Shown piece after piece: positions 10,104 through 19,019 of a stretch of DNA of 64,000 bases; position 1 is the stretch's first letter; each line of letters opens with the position of its first letter. The notes beneath the pieces are model-generated. The model did not search any database and was not told the origin of the DNA. It saw only the letters and a list, made by a program, of their open reading frames with translations. Origin of the DNA: Opitutales bacterium. Lineage in GTDB: Bacteria > Verrucomicrobiota > Verrucomicrobiia > Opitutales > Coraliomargaritaceae. The translations under genes and the position numbers were made by a program. The DNA is taken from NCBI GenBank assembly GCA_018607135.1, contig JABBCA010000105.1, forward strand, positions 84,785 through 148,784. Reading direction: 5' to 3'.

Positions 10104-10126
10104 TAAAAATTACATCTTGGCTAGGG

Positions 10127-10189
10127 TAGGGACGCTTGTCCTCAAGCATCTGAATGCAATGGACGGACTGCTGAGGACAGCCGTCCCTA
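10127..10189. repeat. inverted repeat between permease and ATPase genes
   Basis: Arms TAGGGACGCTTGTCCTCA (10127-10144) and TGAGGACAGCCGTCCCTA (10172-10189) pair at 16 of 18 positions around a 27-bp loop. Each arm itself contains a GGAC/GTCC half palindrome. It resembles REP-type intergenic hairpins and may stabilise or attenuate the polycistronic message. Confidence 0.7.
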
Positions 10190-10238
10190 CCTGAGGATGT
10201 TTGTGCTTATTCATTATCAATCATTCATTCGCGATTCA

Positions 10239-11297
10239 CTAAAAGAGTCGTTTCAAGCTGCGTTGTTTCATCAGTGCGGTGATGATAATGGGGGCGCCGA
10301 CGAGTGCGGTGATGGCGTTGAGCGGTAAGACGAATTCGAGTCCGGGGCCGCGTGAGACGAGGTCGGCTGCGAGTGAGAGGAATGCGCCGATGGCGATGGA
10401 CGCGGGGATTAAAATGCGGTGATTGCTGGTTTGAAAGAGGCTGCGGCTGAGGTGAGGGGCTGCGATGCCGAGGAAACCAATCGGCCCGCAAAATCCAGTG
10501 ACGGTGCCAGCGAGTAACGAGGCTGACAGTAAGGCCATGAATCGTGCGGGCTTGGTGCGGGTGCCGATGCTTTCGGCGTAGTGCTCTCCGAGGAGGAGGG
10601 CATCGAGTGGTTTCATTAGAGCGGCGGAGGCGATGAGTCCGCAAAGGATGGCTGGTGCGAAGACCTGCATTTGTGTCCAACTGACGTTGCCGTAATCACC
10701 AAAGGCCCAAGTGATGAACGACTGTAAGCGCTCGGCCATACTGAAGAACATGAGTATACTGACGAGTGCGCCGACGGTGTAGCTGATCATGAGGCCGATG
10801 ATGAGCACGGACATGATGTCGACCTTGCGCGAGAGACCGAGCACGACAAAAAGTGTGACTGCGGCTCCTGCCGTGGAGGCGCATACGATGATAAATTGCC
10901 CAGACACATTGAGCCCATCGATGAGACTTAGGCCAGTGGGTGCGAGCGCGAGTAAGACGAGTGCTACGCCGAGACTTGCGCCTGAGTTGACTCCGAGCAC
11001 GAAGGGGTCGGCCAGTGGGTTGCGAAACACGGTCTGCATGACGAGTCCGGCGGTGGCGAGTGCGGCACCTGCGAGGAGCGCGGTAAGGATGCGCGGTAGG
11101 CGGAAGTCGATGATGATTTGTTGATGGACGGGGTGGACGCTTTCGGAACCGAGAATCGATTGCAGCACCGTGGAGATTGAAAACGTTGCGCTGCCCAAGC
11201 ATGCGCTCGCGAACATCAGTGCGAGTATTCCAAGACCGATCAGCGCAAACAAAACAGTAGTGCGTGAGGGGTTACGATCTGTGCCTGGGTTCGCCAT
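10239..11297 (-). CDS. FecCD-family ABC transporter permease
   Basis: The 352-residue polytopic protein has about ten hydrophobic segments and the FecCD/BtuC hallmarks: [22 protein letters not shown], an [20 protein letters not shown] segment and [18 protein letters not shown] near the ATPase-coupling helix. It forms the membrane channel of the importer whose ATPase follows. The gap to the upstream binding-protein gene (441 bp) is unusually long for this operon type and holds an interspersed repeat. Confidence 0.92.
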   Translation of the reverse strand: MANPGTDRNPSRTTVLFALIGLGILALMFASACLGSATFSISTVLQSILGSESVHPVHQQIIIDFRLPRILTALLAGAALATAGLVMQTVFRNPLADPFVLGVNSGASLGVALVLLALAPTGLSLIDGLNVSGQFIIVCASTAGAAVTLFVVLGLSRKVDIMSVLIIGLMISYTVGALVSILMFFSMAERLQSFITWAFGDYGNVSWTQMQVFAPAILCGLIASAALMKPLDALLLGEHYAESIGTRTKPARFMALLSASLLAGTVTGFCGPIGFLGIAAPHLSRSLFQTSNHRILIPASIAIGAFLSLAADLVSRGPGLEFVLPLNAITALVGAPIIITALMKQRSLKRLF

Positions 11298-11433
11298 GAA
11301 TAAACCGTGAGCTTTACAGATTGAAGCGTGTGGGCGAACAGTTTTTTAACGGGGGATGAAAGGGGTGAGGGGTGACAGGTTAGGGTTTTTACTACGAAAG
11401 GCGCGAAAGGGCGCGAAAGCTTGTAGGGCTGGC

Positions 11434-11589
11434 GCTTGGGGACTGCCTCAAACATACGCTGCAATGCTGAAATCTGGTGGATTCTGATACTGAGATGGTC
11501 GCTGTCGTAATCTTAATCGAGTCGTTGGAAGGTGGCGACTGATAGGAGGCAGAGTAGATTATGATTAAGAGTAAGATTACGATTAAGAA
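11434..11589 (+). repeat. interspersed repeat, copy 1 (partner at 13.6 kb)
   Basis: This segment shares a long stretch with 13624-13791: GCTGCAATGCTGAAAT, then GATGGTCGCTGTCGT, CGTAATCTTAATCGAG and a closing run of GATTAAGA units. The CGTAATCTTAATC word (11506-11518) is the complement of the GATTAAGATTACG-like words at 11556-11587, so the element can fold back on itself. The remainder of the 11298-11738 gap shows GCGCGAAAGG micro-repeats and no gene. Confidence 0.75.
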
Positions 11590-11738
11590 ATGAAGACGTT
11601 GGGGGCCGGGGGTGGCGGCGCTCCACGAGCGGAGGTCCTACGGGTTCGGGTATGGTATAACTGGGGCTGATGTGGACTGGCTGCGGTCAGGCCGGAGGCT
11701 GACTCTCCCAGGAGAATCGAGAGTTCACCTCTGCTAAA

Positions 11739-12848
11739 TTACTGTAGTCGTTCGTAAAAGACGAATTCGTGGTCGGGGAGTCGATTGGGGTGGAAGATCT
11801 TGATCATGTCGGCGAGGACTTTGTCGGGGTGCACGATACCTTGCTCCCAAATGGCGTTGCCGCCCTTGGGGCCGACTTGCTTGGTGTTGTTAAACACATT
11901 TCCTTCGTTGGCTGCTTTAAATTTCTTGAAGCGTTGGTCGGCGGCGAAGAGCTCGGCGCTGGATCGGTAGAAGCTTGGGTTGAGCCAGATGTCGGCAGTG
12001 GCGGCTTTGAGGAAGACGCGCTCGGTGTCTAGGGCGATGGCTCCCGGGCGGTCGACGTCGGACCAGAGGTAATCGCCGCCAGCGTCGCGTATGGCTTGTG
12101 CGGTATAGCTCTGCCCTGCGGCGACGTGCCACGTGCCCGAGTAGGGCGCGCCCGCTAAGACGGTGGGTTGGTTTACTGCGGTGGCGGCGATGGCTTTGAA
12201 TGCTTCGTAGTCGTCCGCGACTTGTTGAAATTGTGCAGCGGCAAGTTCGTCGGCTTCGAAAAACGCGGCGATGTATTGGATCCATTCGGCGCGTGCGAGT
12301 GGGTGGGCTTCCATGTAGCCTGCGGTGTAGACGACGGGTAGGCCGGAGCGGGTGAGTTTTGCGGGGACATCTAATGCGGGGTCGCCTGAGATACTGGTGA
12401 GAATGAGGTCGGGCTGGAGTAGTAGCATGCGCTCGATGTCGAGACCTTGGCCGACTTGCACGCTTTGTATCTGTTTGGATTGGATGCGCGCTTGGACTTC
12501 GGAGTTACTGACGAAATCGACCGTGCCTGCGCCGACGATGGTATCGAGTGCTTGGATCGCATCGAGGTAGCCGATGTAGACAGTTTCCATGACGACGACG
12601 CGCTCGACGGGTGTGCGTATTACGGTGATTCCGTCGGGAAGATCGGGGAGTGGTGTGTCTTTGGAAACGAGTGCGTATTGAGTCTTAGATTCCGTGTTTG
12701 GATGCGTGTTGCGTATGGTCAGAATTCGGTGTGTCGGGAACTCGGTAATCTCAAAATTTTCAGCATAGCGCAGCTCGATCGTGGACTCCGCGAGTGCGGA
12801 GAGCGTGGCGATGATGAGCGGAAGGAAGTTGTGGATGAGGCGGTGCAT
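11739..12848 (-). CDS. periplasmic binding protein of a FecCD-type importer (BtuF/FepB-like)
   Basis: The 369-residue protein begins with a signal peptide (about 1-21). From residue ~80 it has the TroA/BtuF fold pattern: TPVERVVVMETVYIGYLDAI, DIERMLLLQPDLILTS, and later AAGQSYTAQAIRDAGGDYLW and ADIWLNPSFYRSSAEL. It should capture the substrate in the periplasm and deliver it to the permease encoded next. A GNAIWEQGIVHPDKVLADMI ending is typical of this family in Bacteroidota and Verrucomicrobiota. The substrate is not decided by sequence alone: iron chelate, haem or cobalamin. Confidence 0.87.
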   Translation of the reverse strand: MHRLIHNFLPLIIATLSALAESTIELRYAENFEITEFPTHRILTIRNTHPNTESKTQYALVSKDTPLPDLPDGITVIRTPVERVVVMETVYIGYLDAIQALDTIVGAGTVDFVSNSEVQARIQSKQIQSVQVGQGLDIERMLLLQPDLILTSISGDPALDVPAKLTRSGLPVVYTAGYMEAHPLARAEWIQYIAAFFEADELAAAQFQQVADDYEAFKAIAATAVNQPTVLAGAPYSGTWHVAAGQSYTAQAIRDAGGDYLWSDVDRPGAIALDTERVFLKAATADIWLNPSFYRSSAELFAADQRFKKFKAANEGNVFNNTKQVGPKGGNAIWEQGIVHPDKVLADMIKIFHPNRLPDHEFVFYERLQ

Positions 12849-12906
12849 GTGAGCATCAGGTAAGTGGGCGGGTAATGTGATGCGTATCTAGGTGTATGGG
12901 AAGGGA

Positions 12907-13026
12907 AGAATAATTATAGGCAGAATAATTGCGACTCTGACGTGGTTTTTATCAGCGTTGCGTTTGTTTTAAATGATTCTGTATGAAATCCCAGTAGCAT
13001 CTTCCGTATCTAGAAATTATTCTGCC
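12907..13026. repeat. GGCAGAATAATT repeat with inverted half copy
   Basis: A tandem pair AGAATAATTATA-GGCAGAATAATT (12907-12930) is followed by CTCTGACGTGG and, after ~85 bp, by the inverted half AATTATTCTGCC (13015-13026). It lies in the divergent promoter region between the binding-protein gene and the PduO-like gene. Similar words occur near 49.8, 54.3, 59.2, 61.5 and 62.9 kb. Confidence 0.7.
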
Positions 13027-13059
13027 CAATTCGATCTGTATCGCTTATGACTTTCGATT

Positions 13060-13614
13060 ATGCCAAAGCCAAAACTGAGTAAAAACATCGATGAGGTGTG
13101 TTATCCGTTTATTTACGAGGCTTCGTTGAGGTGTGATTACGAAATTCTGACGGATGAGTTGTGTCGTCAGGTCGGTGGTATTTTGGCGGCGATGCCTACG
13201 GAGTTCTCAGGGCTGATTGAGGAGCTGGAGGCTTTGCAGCCGAAGATCTATCATTTGAACGGATCGATTCGTGGGAAGTGTGCGATTTCTGAAGCGGATT
13301 TGGACTGGTTAAGGCGGTGCTATGCCGCGCACAAGGAGGCGACAGCTGATTGTTTGTCGGGCTTTGTGTTGCCGCGTGGTGAGTCACCTGTTCCCCAGTT
13401 GAACGCGGCGAGTTCGAATGCGAAGAAGGCGATTCGTTTGATGGTGCGCTTGTATGAAACTGAAGCTGTGGAAATTCCGGACGTCTTGCACCGTTTTTGC
13501 AATGTGCTGTGCAACTACTTCTTTATTTTGACCCTTGTGATCAATCAGTCGCGTGGCTTAAAGGAGATCCCTTTTGTGAGTGAGAGCTATCGGGTGCGTT
13601 CGCCGAAGTCGTAG
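13060..13614 (+). CDS. PduO-like cobalamin adenosyltransferase-fold protein
   Basis: The 184-residue, mainly helical protein follows the PduO-type ATP:cob(I)alamin adenosyltransferase plan: an early helix with DYEILTDELCRQVGG, a LQPKIYHLNGSIRG helix, FVLPRGESPVPQLNAASSNA and a final LHRFCNVLCNYFFILTLVIN helix. The Arg-rich stretch normally seen after the LPGG-like loop (RTxxRRAER) is here NAKKAIRLMVRL, so catalysis is doubtful and it may be a non-enzymatic paralogue. Divergent from the BtuF-like binding-protein gene, it hints that the neighbouring importer handles corrinoids. Confidence 0.6.
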   Translation: MPKPKLSKNIDEVCYPFIYEASLRCDYEILTDELCRQVGGILAAMPTEFSGLIEELEALQPKIYHLNGSIRGKCAISEADLDWLRRCYAAHKEATADCLSGFVLPRGESPVPQLNAASSNAKKAIRLMVRLYETEAVEIPDVLHRFCNVLCNYFFILTLVINQSRGLKEIPFVSESYRVRSPKS

Positions 13615-13630
13615 ATGACATCGCTTGGAG

Positions 13631-13838
13631 GCTGTCTCAATAATGTGCTGCAATGCTGAAATAGTGCGAATTCTCATACTGCGATGGTCGCTGTCGTCAT
13701 CGTATTCGTTGTCGTAATCTTAATCGAGCCGCTGGTAAGACTTGTAGAAAATAAAGAAGATTAAGATTAAGAGTAGGATTAAGATTAAGAAACAAACATG
13801 TAGAGATCACCGAAAGTGTTTTGCCTTTTTGAGACAGC
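13631..13838 (+). repeat. MITE-like element with 10-bp terminal inverted repeats
   Basis: The element is bounded by GCTGTCTCAA (13631-13640) and TTGAGACAGC (13829-13838), perfect terminal inverted repeats. Inside are CGTAATCTTAATCGA (13712-13726) and GATTAAGATTAAGAGTAGGA-type units (13759-13791). It has no open frame. A diverged relative is at 11434-11589 in the same orientation. Size, termini and lack of coding suggest a miniature transposable element; the helper is not in the window. Confidence 0.65.
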
Positions 13839-13924
13839 GCCGCGCCGCGCGGGCCCTAAGGATGTGGGTGCGCTCCGTCGATTCACCGCTTGCCATACGG
13901 TTTTGGGAGGCGCATGATTAGTGA

Positions 13925-14341
13925 ATGCGAATTTTATTACTCGGAGTTTTGTTTGGCCTGCTGGCTAGTTCGGTGCAGGCGCAAGAGGGCCTCCAACCGA
14001 AATATGAGATTTCACCGAATATTGCTAAGGTGCCTGAGCAGTCTGACTTCTTTGGCGCTTGGACTCGCGGGGATGGTGGCTATACAATCGAGGTCGCTCC
14101 GAGTGCTGCGATAGACGGTGTGGTGGTGAAGTATTTTAATCCTGATTCGATCAACGTAGAGCGCTCTAACTTTGATCTGACGGGGGAGGAGCCTCGATTA
14201 CAGTTTGTGCTCCGTGATACGGGCTATCCGGGCTCGTCGTATGAGTTGAGTTTTTTATCGGAGCGCCGTGTGTTGATTGGGACGTATTCGCGTCCGGGCT
14301 CGCAGCCGTCGCAGGTATATTTCATCAATCAAGCAGAGTAG
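13925..14341 (+). CDS. secreted protein of unknown function
   Basis: I do not recognise a family. The 138-residue product has a clear signal peptide (MRILLLGVLFGLLASSVQAQ) and a mature part rich in beta-strand patterns (FGAWTRGDGGYTIEVAP, PRLQFVLRDTGYPGSSYEL, RRVLIGTYSRPG), consistent with a small periplasmic beta-sandwich. It ends 9 bp before the potassium-channel gene and is probably co-transcribed with it. Confidence 0.7.
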   Translation: MRILLLGVLFGLLASSVQAQEGLQPKYEISPNIAKVPEQSDFFGAWTRGDGGYTIEVAPSAAIDGVVVKYFNPDSINVERSNFDLTGEEPRLQFVLRDTGYPGSSYELSFLSERRVLIGTYSRPGSQPSQVYFINQAE

Positions 14342-14350
14342 GGAGTCATT

Positions 14351-15190
14351 ATGTCAGGACGATTCCGGTCAGAGTGTCGGCGGATTATTTTTCAATCGCA
14401 TCGTTGGGATGAGAAGCTGTTCGATGTCGCGTTGATTGTGACGATTATGGTCAGCGTCGGGCTGGTCATGATCGAGAGTTTGCCGACGCTTGAGGCGGAA
14501 ACTCGACGGCATTTGTATGTGGCGGAGTGGGTGATTACCATTTTCTTTACCTTGGAGTATGCGCTTCGTTTGTATGTTTCCGATAAGCCTGCTCGTTATG
14601 CGCGTAGTTTTTTTGGGGTGGTTGATTTATTGGCAATTTTGCCGACCTTTATCGATTTACTGATTCCTGGAGCGCACTACTTGATGTTGCTTCGCGTGCT
14701 ACGTGTATTGCGGATCTTCCGTGTGCTGAAGCTGGCAAAGTATATCGGCGAGGCAAACATGTTGATGCGCGCGCTGCGCTCGAGTCTGCGTAAGATCGCG
14801 GTGTTTATTTTCGCGGTGATCAATTTGGTGCTGATTCTGGGGTCGTTGATGTATTTGATCGAGGGTGCGGAGAATGGTTTTACGAGTATCCCGAAGAGTG
14901 TGTATTGGGCGATTGTGACGCTGACGACGGTTGGCTACGGCGATATCTCTCCGCAGACACCGCTCGGCCAGTTTGTGGCATCGGTGATCATGATTACGGG
15001 TTACGGAATCATTGCGGTGCCAACTGCGATTGTGACGGCGGAGATGACTGCGCCGAAACCACAAGAGGCAACTGCAGACCCTATTTGCCCTGCCTGTGGT
15101 TGGGAAAACCACGACCATGATGCGACCTATTGTAAAGTGTGTGGCGATAAGTTGCCGGAGATCATAGTAGAACCAAAGGCTGAGGTATGA
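14351..15190 (+). CDS. voltage-gated-type potassium channel with C-terminal zinc ribbon
   Basis: A 279-residue six-TM channel. The S4-like helix carries regularly spaced arginines ([19 protein letters not shown], ~113-131) and the selectivity filter is TVGYGD (193-198) between S5 and S6. The C-terminus adds a four-cysteine ribbon, [20 protein letters not shown] (CxxC...CxxC), of the kind that binds zinc. Such ribbons are found on some bacterial KvAP-like channels, where their role is uncertain. The stop overlaps the start of the next small gene. Confidence 0.92.
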   Translation: MSGRFRSECRRIIFQSHRWDEKLFDVALIVTIMVSVGLVMIESLPTLEAETRRHLYVAEWVITIFFTLEYALRLYVSDKPARYARSFFGVVDLLAILPTFIDLLIPGAHYLMLLRVLRVLRIFRVLKLAKYIGEANMLMRALRSSLRKIAVFIFAVINLVLILGSLMYLIEGAENGFTSIPKSVYWAIVTLTTVGYGDISPQTPLGQFVASVIMITGYGIIAVPTAIVTAEMTAPKPQEATADPICPACGWENHDHDATYCKVCGDKLPEIIVEPKAEV

Positions 15191-15420
15191 ATGGAGAAGT
15201 GAATGAGCGTATTAATGACTTGCTGGATAAAGGGGCGAGTGGTGCTAAGCGTAAGGCGGCGCTCAAGTATTTAGGCGAAGTCTTGGAGGAAGATTACATT
15301 TTGAATCTGCCGCCGCAGCGTCCAATCTTGAAAGCACTGGATACGGTGTCGCGTCGAGCGAACATTGAGCCAGTGGTGAAGTCGAAGGCTAAGAAATTGA
15401 TCAAAGAGTATGGCTTGTGA
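15187..15420 (+). CDS. small helical protein coupled to the potassium channel gene
   Basis: The 77-residue product is charged, lysine-rich and predicted helical, with no membrane segment or known domain. Its ATG overlaps the channel stop (ATGA at 15187-15190), the arrangement used for translational coupling, so a role with the channel is plausible but not shown. Confidence 0.6.
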   Translation: MNGEVNERINDLLDKGASGAKRKAALKYLGEVLEEDYILNLPPQRPILKALDTVSRRANIEPVVKSKAKKLIKEYGL

Positions 15421-15464
15421 TTTGCCTACACTATCGCCTAACTCATCATTTAATTTAATCTTTC

Positions 15465-16613
15465 ATGCTCAAGTTGCTGCACCGTCATATTCTTAAAGAA
15501 ATCCTACTCGCCACTGGTATGGCGATGGGTCTCTTCATCTTTGTGCTATTGATGGGCAATGCCCTGCGTGATGTCGCAGAGTTAGTGGCTGCGGGTAAGC
15601 TGGGCGTTGGTATCTTTTTCAAGCTGATTGGTTTACTCATTCCTTATGTGGCTGCGTATGCCTTGCCGCTGGGGATGCTGACGGGGACCTTGATGGCACT
15701 CGGGCGACTGTCCTCACAGCAAGAGATTGTGGCGATGAAGGCGGCGGGCATTAGTCTGTATCAAATCGCTTCGCCAGTGTTTTTGATCTCATTTGTCGGA
15801 ATGATCTTAGGGGTGTTGGTGAATTTGCACTACGCTCCGCAGTCGCGATTGGCATATAAGCAATTGATGGCTGAGGCAATTACTCAGAATCCCATTGGAT
15901 TCATTGAGGAGAAGCGCTTCATTAACGAGTTTCCCGGCTATGTGATTTATATGGGTGGCCGTGAGGGTCAGACCATGCAGGACTTTTGGATTTGGGAACT
16001 GGATGATGAAAAGCGTGTGACTCGGTTTGTGCGCGCTTCGGAAGGGCAGTTGGATTTTGATGAGAAGGCAAATGAACTGGTGCTGACATTGAAGAATGGC
16101 ACCGCCGAAATGCGTTCGGAAAAAAGCCCGGAGTCGTTTGGCGATGACATGCCGAATTCGCTCTTTTTTGGTGAGTTGCCCTTGGCTTTGCCGCTGGATC
16201 AGCTCTTTGGAGAAAAGGGCAAGCGCCGTAAGGCTCGGACGAAGGAGATGACTTTCTCGCAGTTGATGGATCGCCGTGATCAGGCATTGGCGGCAGAAGT
16301 TGAGAGCGGCGAAGGTATGTCGGAGGAACGCCTTAAGGTGCAGGTGCACATGCAGAAGAACTTCGCGATGGCGTTCTCGGTGTTTTCGCTAGCAATCTTC
16401 GGGGTCCCGCTTGCGATTCAAGCTGGGCGTAAGGAAACGTATGCGAATCTGGCGATCGCGCTGATCATCGCGATGACGTATTATTTCTTGATGATTATTG
16501 TCAGCTGGATGGAGGAAAATCCGGCATTGCGTGCAGATATTCTAATTTGGATTCCGAATATTCTTTTCCAAGCCGTAGGTTTCTGGTTGATGCGTCGTGC
16601 GAGTCGGCACTGA
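15465..16613 (+). CDS. LptF/LptG family LPS-export permease
   Basis: The 382-residue protein has the YjgP/YjgQ layout: an N-terminal amphipathic segment (MLKLLHRHILKEILLATGMA), three TM helices in the first ~120 residues, a large periplasmic beta-jellyroll (~130-290) and three TM helices at the C-terminus. It would form half of the LptB2FG transporter that extracts lipopolysaccharide from the inner membrane. The second permease and LptB are not in the window, so F or G cannot be assigned. SAIFGVPLAIQ-type residues after the periplasmic domain are typical. Confidence 0.88.
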   Translation: MLKLLHRHILKEILLATGMAMGLFIFVLLMGNALRDVAELVAAGKLGVGIFFKLIGLLIPYVAAYALPLGMLTGTLMALGRLSSQQEIVAMKAAGISLYQIASPVFLISFVGMILGVLVNLHYAPQSRLAYKQLMAEAITQNPIGFIEEKRFINEFPGYVIYMGGREGQTMQDFWIWELDDEKRVTRFVRASEGQLDFDEKANELVLTLKNGTAEMRSEKSPESFGDDMPNSLFFGELPLALPLDQLFGEKGKRRKARTKEMTFSQLMDRRDQALAAEVESGEGMSEERLKVQVHMQKNFAMAFSVFSLAIFGVPLAIQAGRKETYANLAIALIIAMTYYFLMIIVSWMEENPALRADILIWIPNILFQAVGFWLMRRASRH

Positions 16614-16619
16614 TTCGTG

Positions 16620-17981
16620 ATGCGTGTTTTGGAGATAGCGAATCCGCCTTCTTTGGAGGCCTTAATCACGCGCTTCGGTGCGCGTCGTTTGCCGTTTATA
16701 CTCGATAGTTCGCAGTTTAATGATGGGTTGGGGCAGTGGAGTTTCTTTGGAGCCGATCCGTTTGATGTGGTTGCTCACACCGCAGGTGATGCGATTGCTG
16801 AAGCCGATGGGCTGTCCTTGCTGCGGAATCGGCTTGCGCCGCATCGAATCGAGCGAGTGGATTGCACCATTCCGTTTGTTGGCGGAGCAGTTGGGTTCAT
16901 CGCCTATGATTATGGGCGTCAAATTGAAGCGATTCCCACGCTTGCTGAAGATGACCGTCGGATTTCCGACCTATGGTTTGGGCTGTATGATGGAGTGGCT
17001 GCATTTAATCATGAGACGGGTGTGCTGCATTTAATAGCTTTGGGGATTCGCGATTCTGAAGAGGCGGTTTTGAAGGAGCTTCAGTCGGTGGTGGACGGAG
17101 CGCACCTTCCAGTTGTGGTGAATGAGGTCTCCGTGCCATTGCATGGTGAGTGGCAGTGGAATATGACTCGTGAAGACTTCGAGAGTAAGGTGGCTCAAGT
17201 TCGTGATTTTATCGCCAGTGGAGATATCTATCAGGTGAATCTCTCACGGCGTGCTCGTTGTGAATTTCAAGGAGAAGCGTTGTCTTTATTTAAGGCGCTA
17301 CGCCATGGGAATCCTTCGCCGTATGGTGCGTATATTTGCTCGGGTGACTTGCAGGTGATCTCGACCTCGCCGGAACAGTTTTTGCGCAAGCGGGATCGCT
17401 TGGTAGAGACGCGCCCAATCAAAGGAACCCGTCCCAGGGGCGCGACGCTTGAGGAAGACATACAGAATGCGTCAGAGTTGCGTGCATCAGAAAAAGAGCG
17501 TGCAGAGTTACTAATGATTGTTGATCTGGAGCGCAACGATTTAGGCCGAGTGGCTGAGTTTGGAAGTGTGCGGGTCGAAGGTCTGTATCATTTAGAGCAC
17601 TACAAGCGAGTGATGCATCAAACGGCTCAGGTGAAGGCGCGTCTTGCTGATCCTTACGATGTGTTTGATTGTATTCGTGCCCTCTTTCCCGGAGGGTCGA
17701 TTACGGGCGCACCGAAGGTGAGGGCGATGGAGATCATTGAGCAACTGGAACCAACGCGCCGTGGGGTGTATTGTGGCTCGGTTGGCTATATCGGCTTCGA
17801 TGGCGATGCGGAGTTGAATATCGCGATCCGTAGTCTGCATATCAAAGATGGCTATTTAGATTATCAGGTGGGAGGCGGTATCGTATGGGATTCGGATCCT
17901 GCGAGTGAGTATCAAGAAACACTGGATAAAGGGCGCGCAATCAGAGAGACTTTGGATAACTTATGTCAGAAATCATCATAG
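16620..17981 (+). CDS. pabB: aminodeoxychorismate synthase component I
   Basis: PabB converts chorismate with ammonia to 4-amino-4-deoxychorismate for folate synthesis. The 453-residue protein has the chorismate-binding core: SGDIYQVNLSRR, the PIKGTRPRG motif typical of PabB rather than TrpE, SEKERAELLMIVDLERNDLG, FPGGSITGAPKVRAMEII and a C-terminal VGGGIVWDSDPASEYQETLD. ATG 16620 follows an in-frame GTG at 16617. It overlaps the next gene, an aminodeoxychorismate lyase-like aminotransferase, by 19 bp, which supports the folate assignment. No glutaminase subunit is nearby. Confidence 0.88.
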   Translation: MRVLEIANPPSLEALITRFGARRLPFILDSSQFNDGLGQWSFFGADPFDVVAHTAGDAIAEADGLSLLRNRLAPHRIERVDCTIPFVGGAVGFIAYDYGRQIEAIPTLAEDDRRISDLWFGLYDGVAAFNHETGVLHLIALGIRDSEEAVLKELQSVVDGAHLPVVVNEVSVPLHGEWQWNMTREDFESKVAQVRDFIASGDIYQVNLSRRARCEFQGEALSLFKALRHGNPSPYGAYICSGDLQVISTSPEQFLRKRDRLVETRPIKGTRPRGATLEEDIQNASELRASEKERAELLMIVDLERNDLGRVAEFGSVRVEGLYHLEHYKRVMHQTAQVKARLADPYDVFDCIRALFPGGSITGAPKVRAMEIIEQLEPTRRGVYCGSVGYIGFDGDAELNIAIRSLHIKDGYLDYQVGGGIVWDSDPASEYQETLDKGRAIRETLDNLCQKSS

Positions 17982-18781
17982 TGAAGGCGAAGGAGTCGGC
18001 AGCTTTAGGGCCTTTAGGCGCTGGGTTTGCTTATGGCTTTGGCTTATTTGAAACCATTAAATTCGTTGAGGGGCGCTTAGTGTTTTGGAAGGAGCATTGG
18101 TCGCGCTTGCAAGCGTCTGCTAAGTTTTTTGATATGGATTGCTCGTTTGCGGAAGCGGATATTTTGAGGGCCATTCGCGAATTGGTTGAGCACGACGGTA
18201 TTTCCGAAAGTATGATTAAGCTTTCCTTGCTGCGAAACGCAGTGGGCACCCAGCTCTTTGTCTATGCGCGGCCAAAGGCTGATACAACTGAATCGGTGAA
18301 GTTGAAGCTGGAGACTAAGTGTCCGATTCATCCGTATTCAATGTTGGCGGGGCATAAGACGCACAATTACATGGAAAATATGAGTCTCTTCGAAGGGGCG
18401 CGAAAGGAGGGCTACTACGATGCCTTGCGTTTGGATACTCTTGGCTATTTAGCTGAAACGACTATTGGGAATCTCTTTTTTATTTTAGAGGGTCGGCTCT
18501 GCACACCATCATTGATGCATGGTATCTTACCAGGCGTGGTTCGCGCTGAAGTTTTAAAGCATTTTGATGTCGAAGAGGGGAGTTATTATCCAGATGTCTT
18601 TGAACGGGCCGATGCTGTTTTTATGACAAATTCTGGCTCAGGGCTCTTGCCGGTGACTGGTCTCAGTGGAGCGGGTATAGATCGGCACTTTGACAGTGTC
18701 GACCAACCATTTCTGGCGGACGTGCGCTCTACCTTGGCGGGCTTGGAGCGCGATTCTTCAGTGCGGATCGACTTGCTGTAA
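17963..18781 (+). CDS. pabC: class IV aminotransferase, probable 4-amino-4-deoxychorismate lyase
   Basis: A 272-residue PLP enzyme of the branched-chain aminotransferase/ADC lyase fold. Evidence: FAYGFGLFETIKFVEGRLVFWKEHWSRL at the N-terminus, HKTHNYMENMSLFEGARKEG around the catalytic lysine (K of HKTHNY), LAETTIGNLFFILEG and MHGILPGVVRAEVL. Its overlap with pabB suggests it releases pyruvate from aminodeoxychorismate to give p-aminobenzoate. D-amino-acid transaminase activity is the main alternative for this fold. Confidence 0.82.
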   Translation: MSEIIIVKAKESAALGPLGAGFAYGFGLFETIKFVEGRLVFWKEHWSRLQASAKFFDMDCSFAEADILRAIRELVEHDGISESMIKLSLLRNAVGTQLFVYARPKADTTESVKLKLETKCPIHPYSMLAGHKTHNYMENMSLFEGARKEGYYDALRLDTLGYLAETTIGNLFFILEGRLCTPSLMHGILPGVVRAEVLKHFDVEEGSYYPDVFERADAVFMTNSGSGLLPVTGLSGAGIDRHFDSVDQPFLADVRSTLAGLERDSSVRIDLL

Positions 18782-19019
18782 AGTCGCAATGTGTGATTAT
18801 AGGGCTCTTATTTATGCAAAATACTAGCCTAGTCGCAGGTGCAGGTGGAACTTTGAGTATAAGTAGTTCTTTTTCTGTTATATAGTTATAAGTCATTCTG
18901 CTATAGGTATTTAGTTAATTTTATTTTATGTGGGTAAGTATTTTTGTAGTCTAAATGAGTGTCAGAGAAAATTATTTTGTTGTCAATTTGCTTCATGTTG
19001 ATCCTGTGTTGCTAGCTTT

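Noticed and set aside
9355..12863. Long antisense frames opposite the ABC transporter genes
   Set aside because: They mirror codon bias of the real minus-strand genes, show Arg/Pro/Ser-rich translations and no domains.
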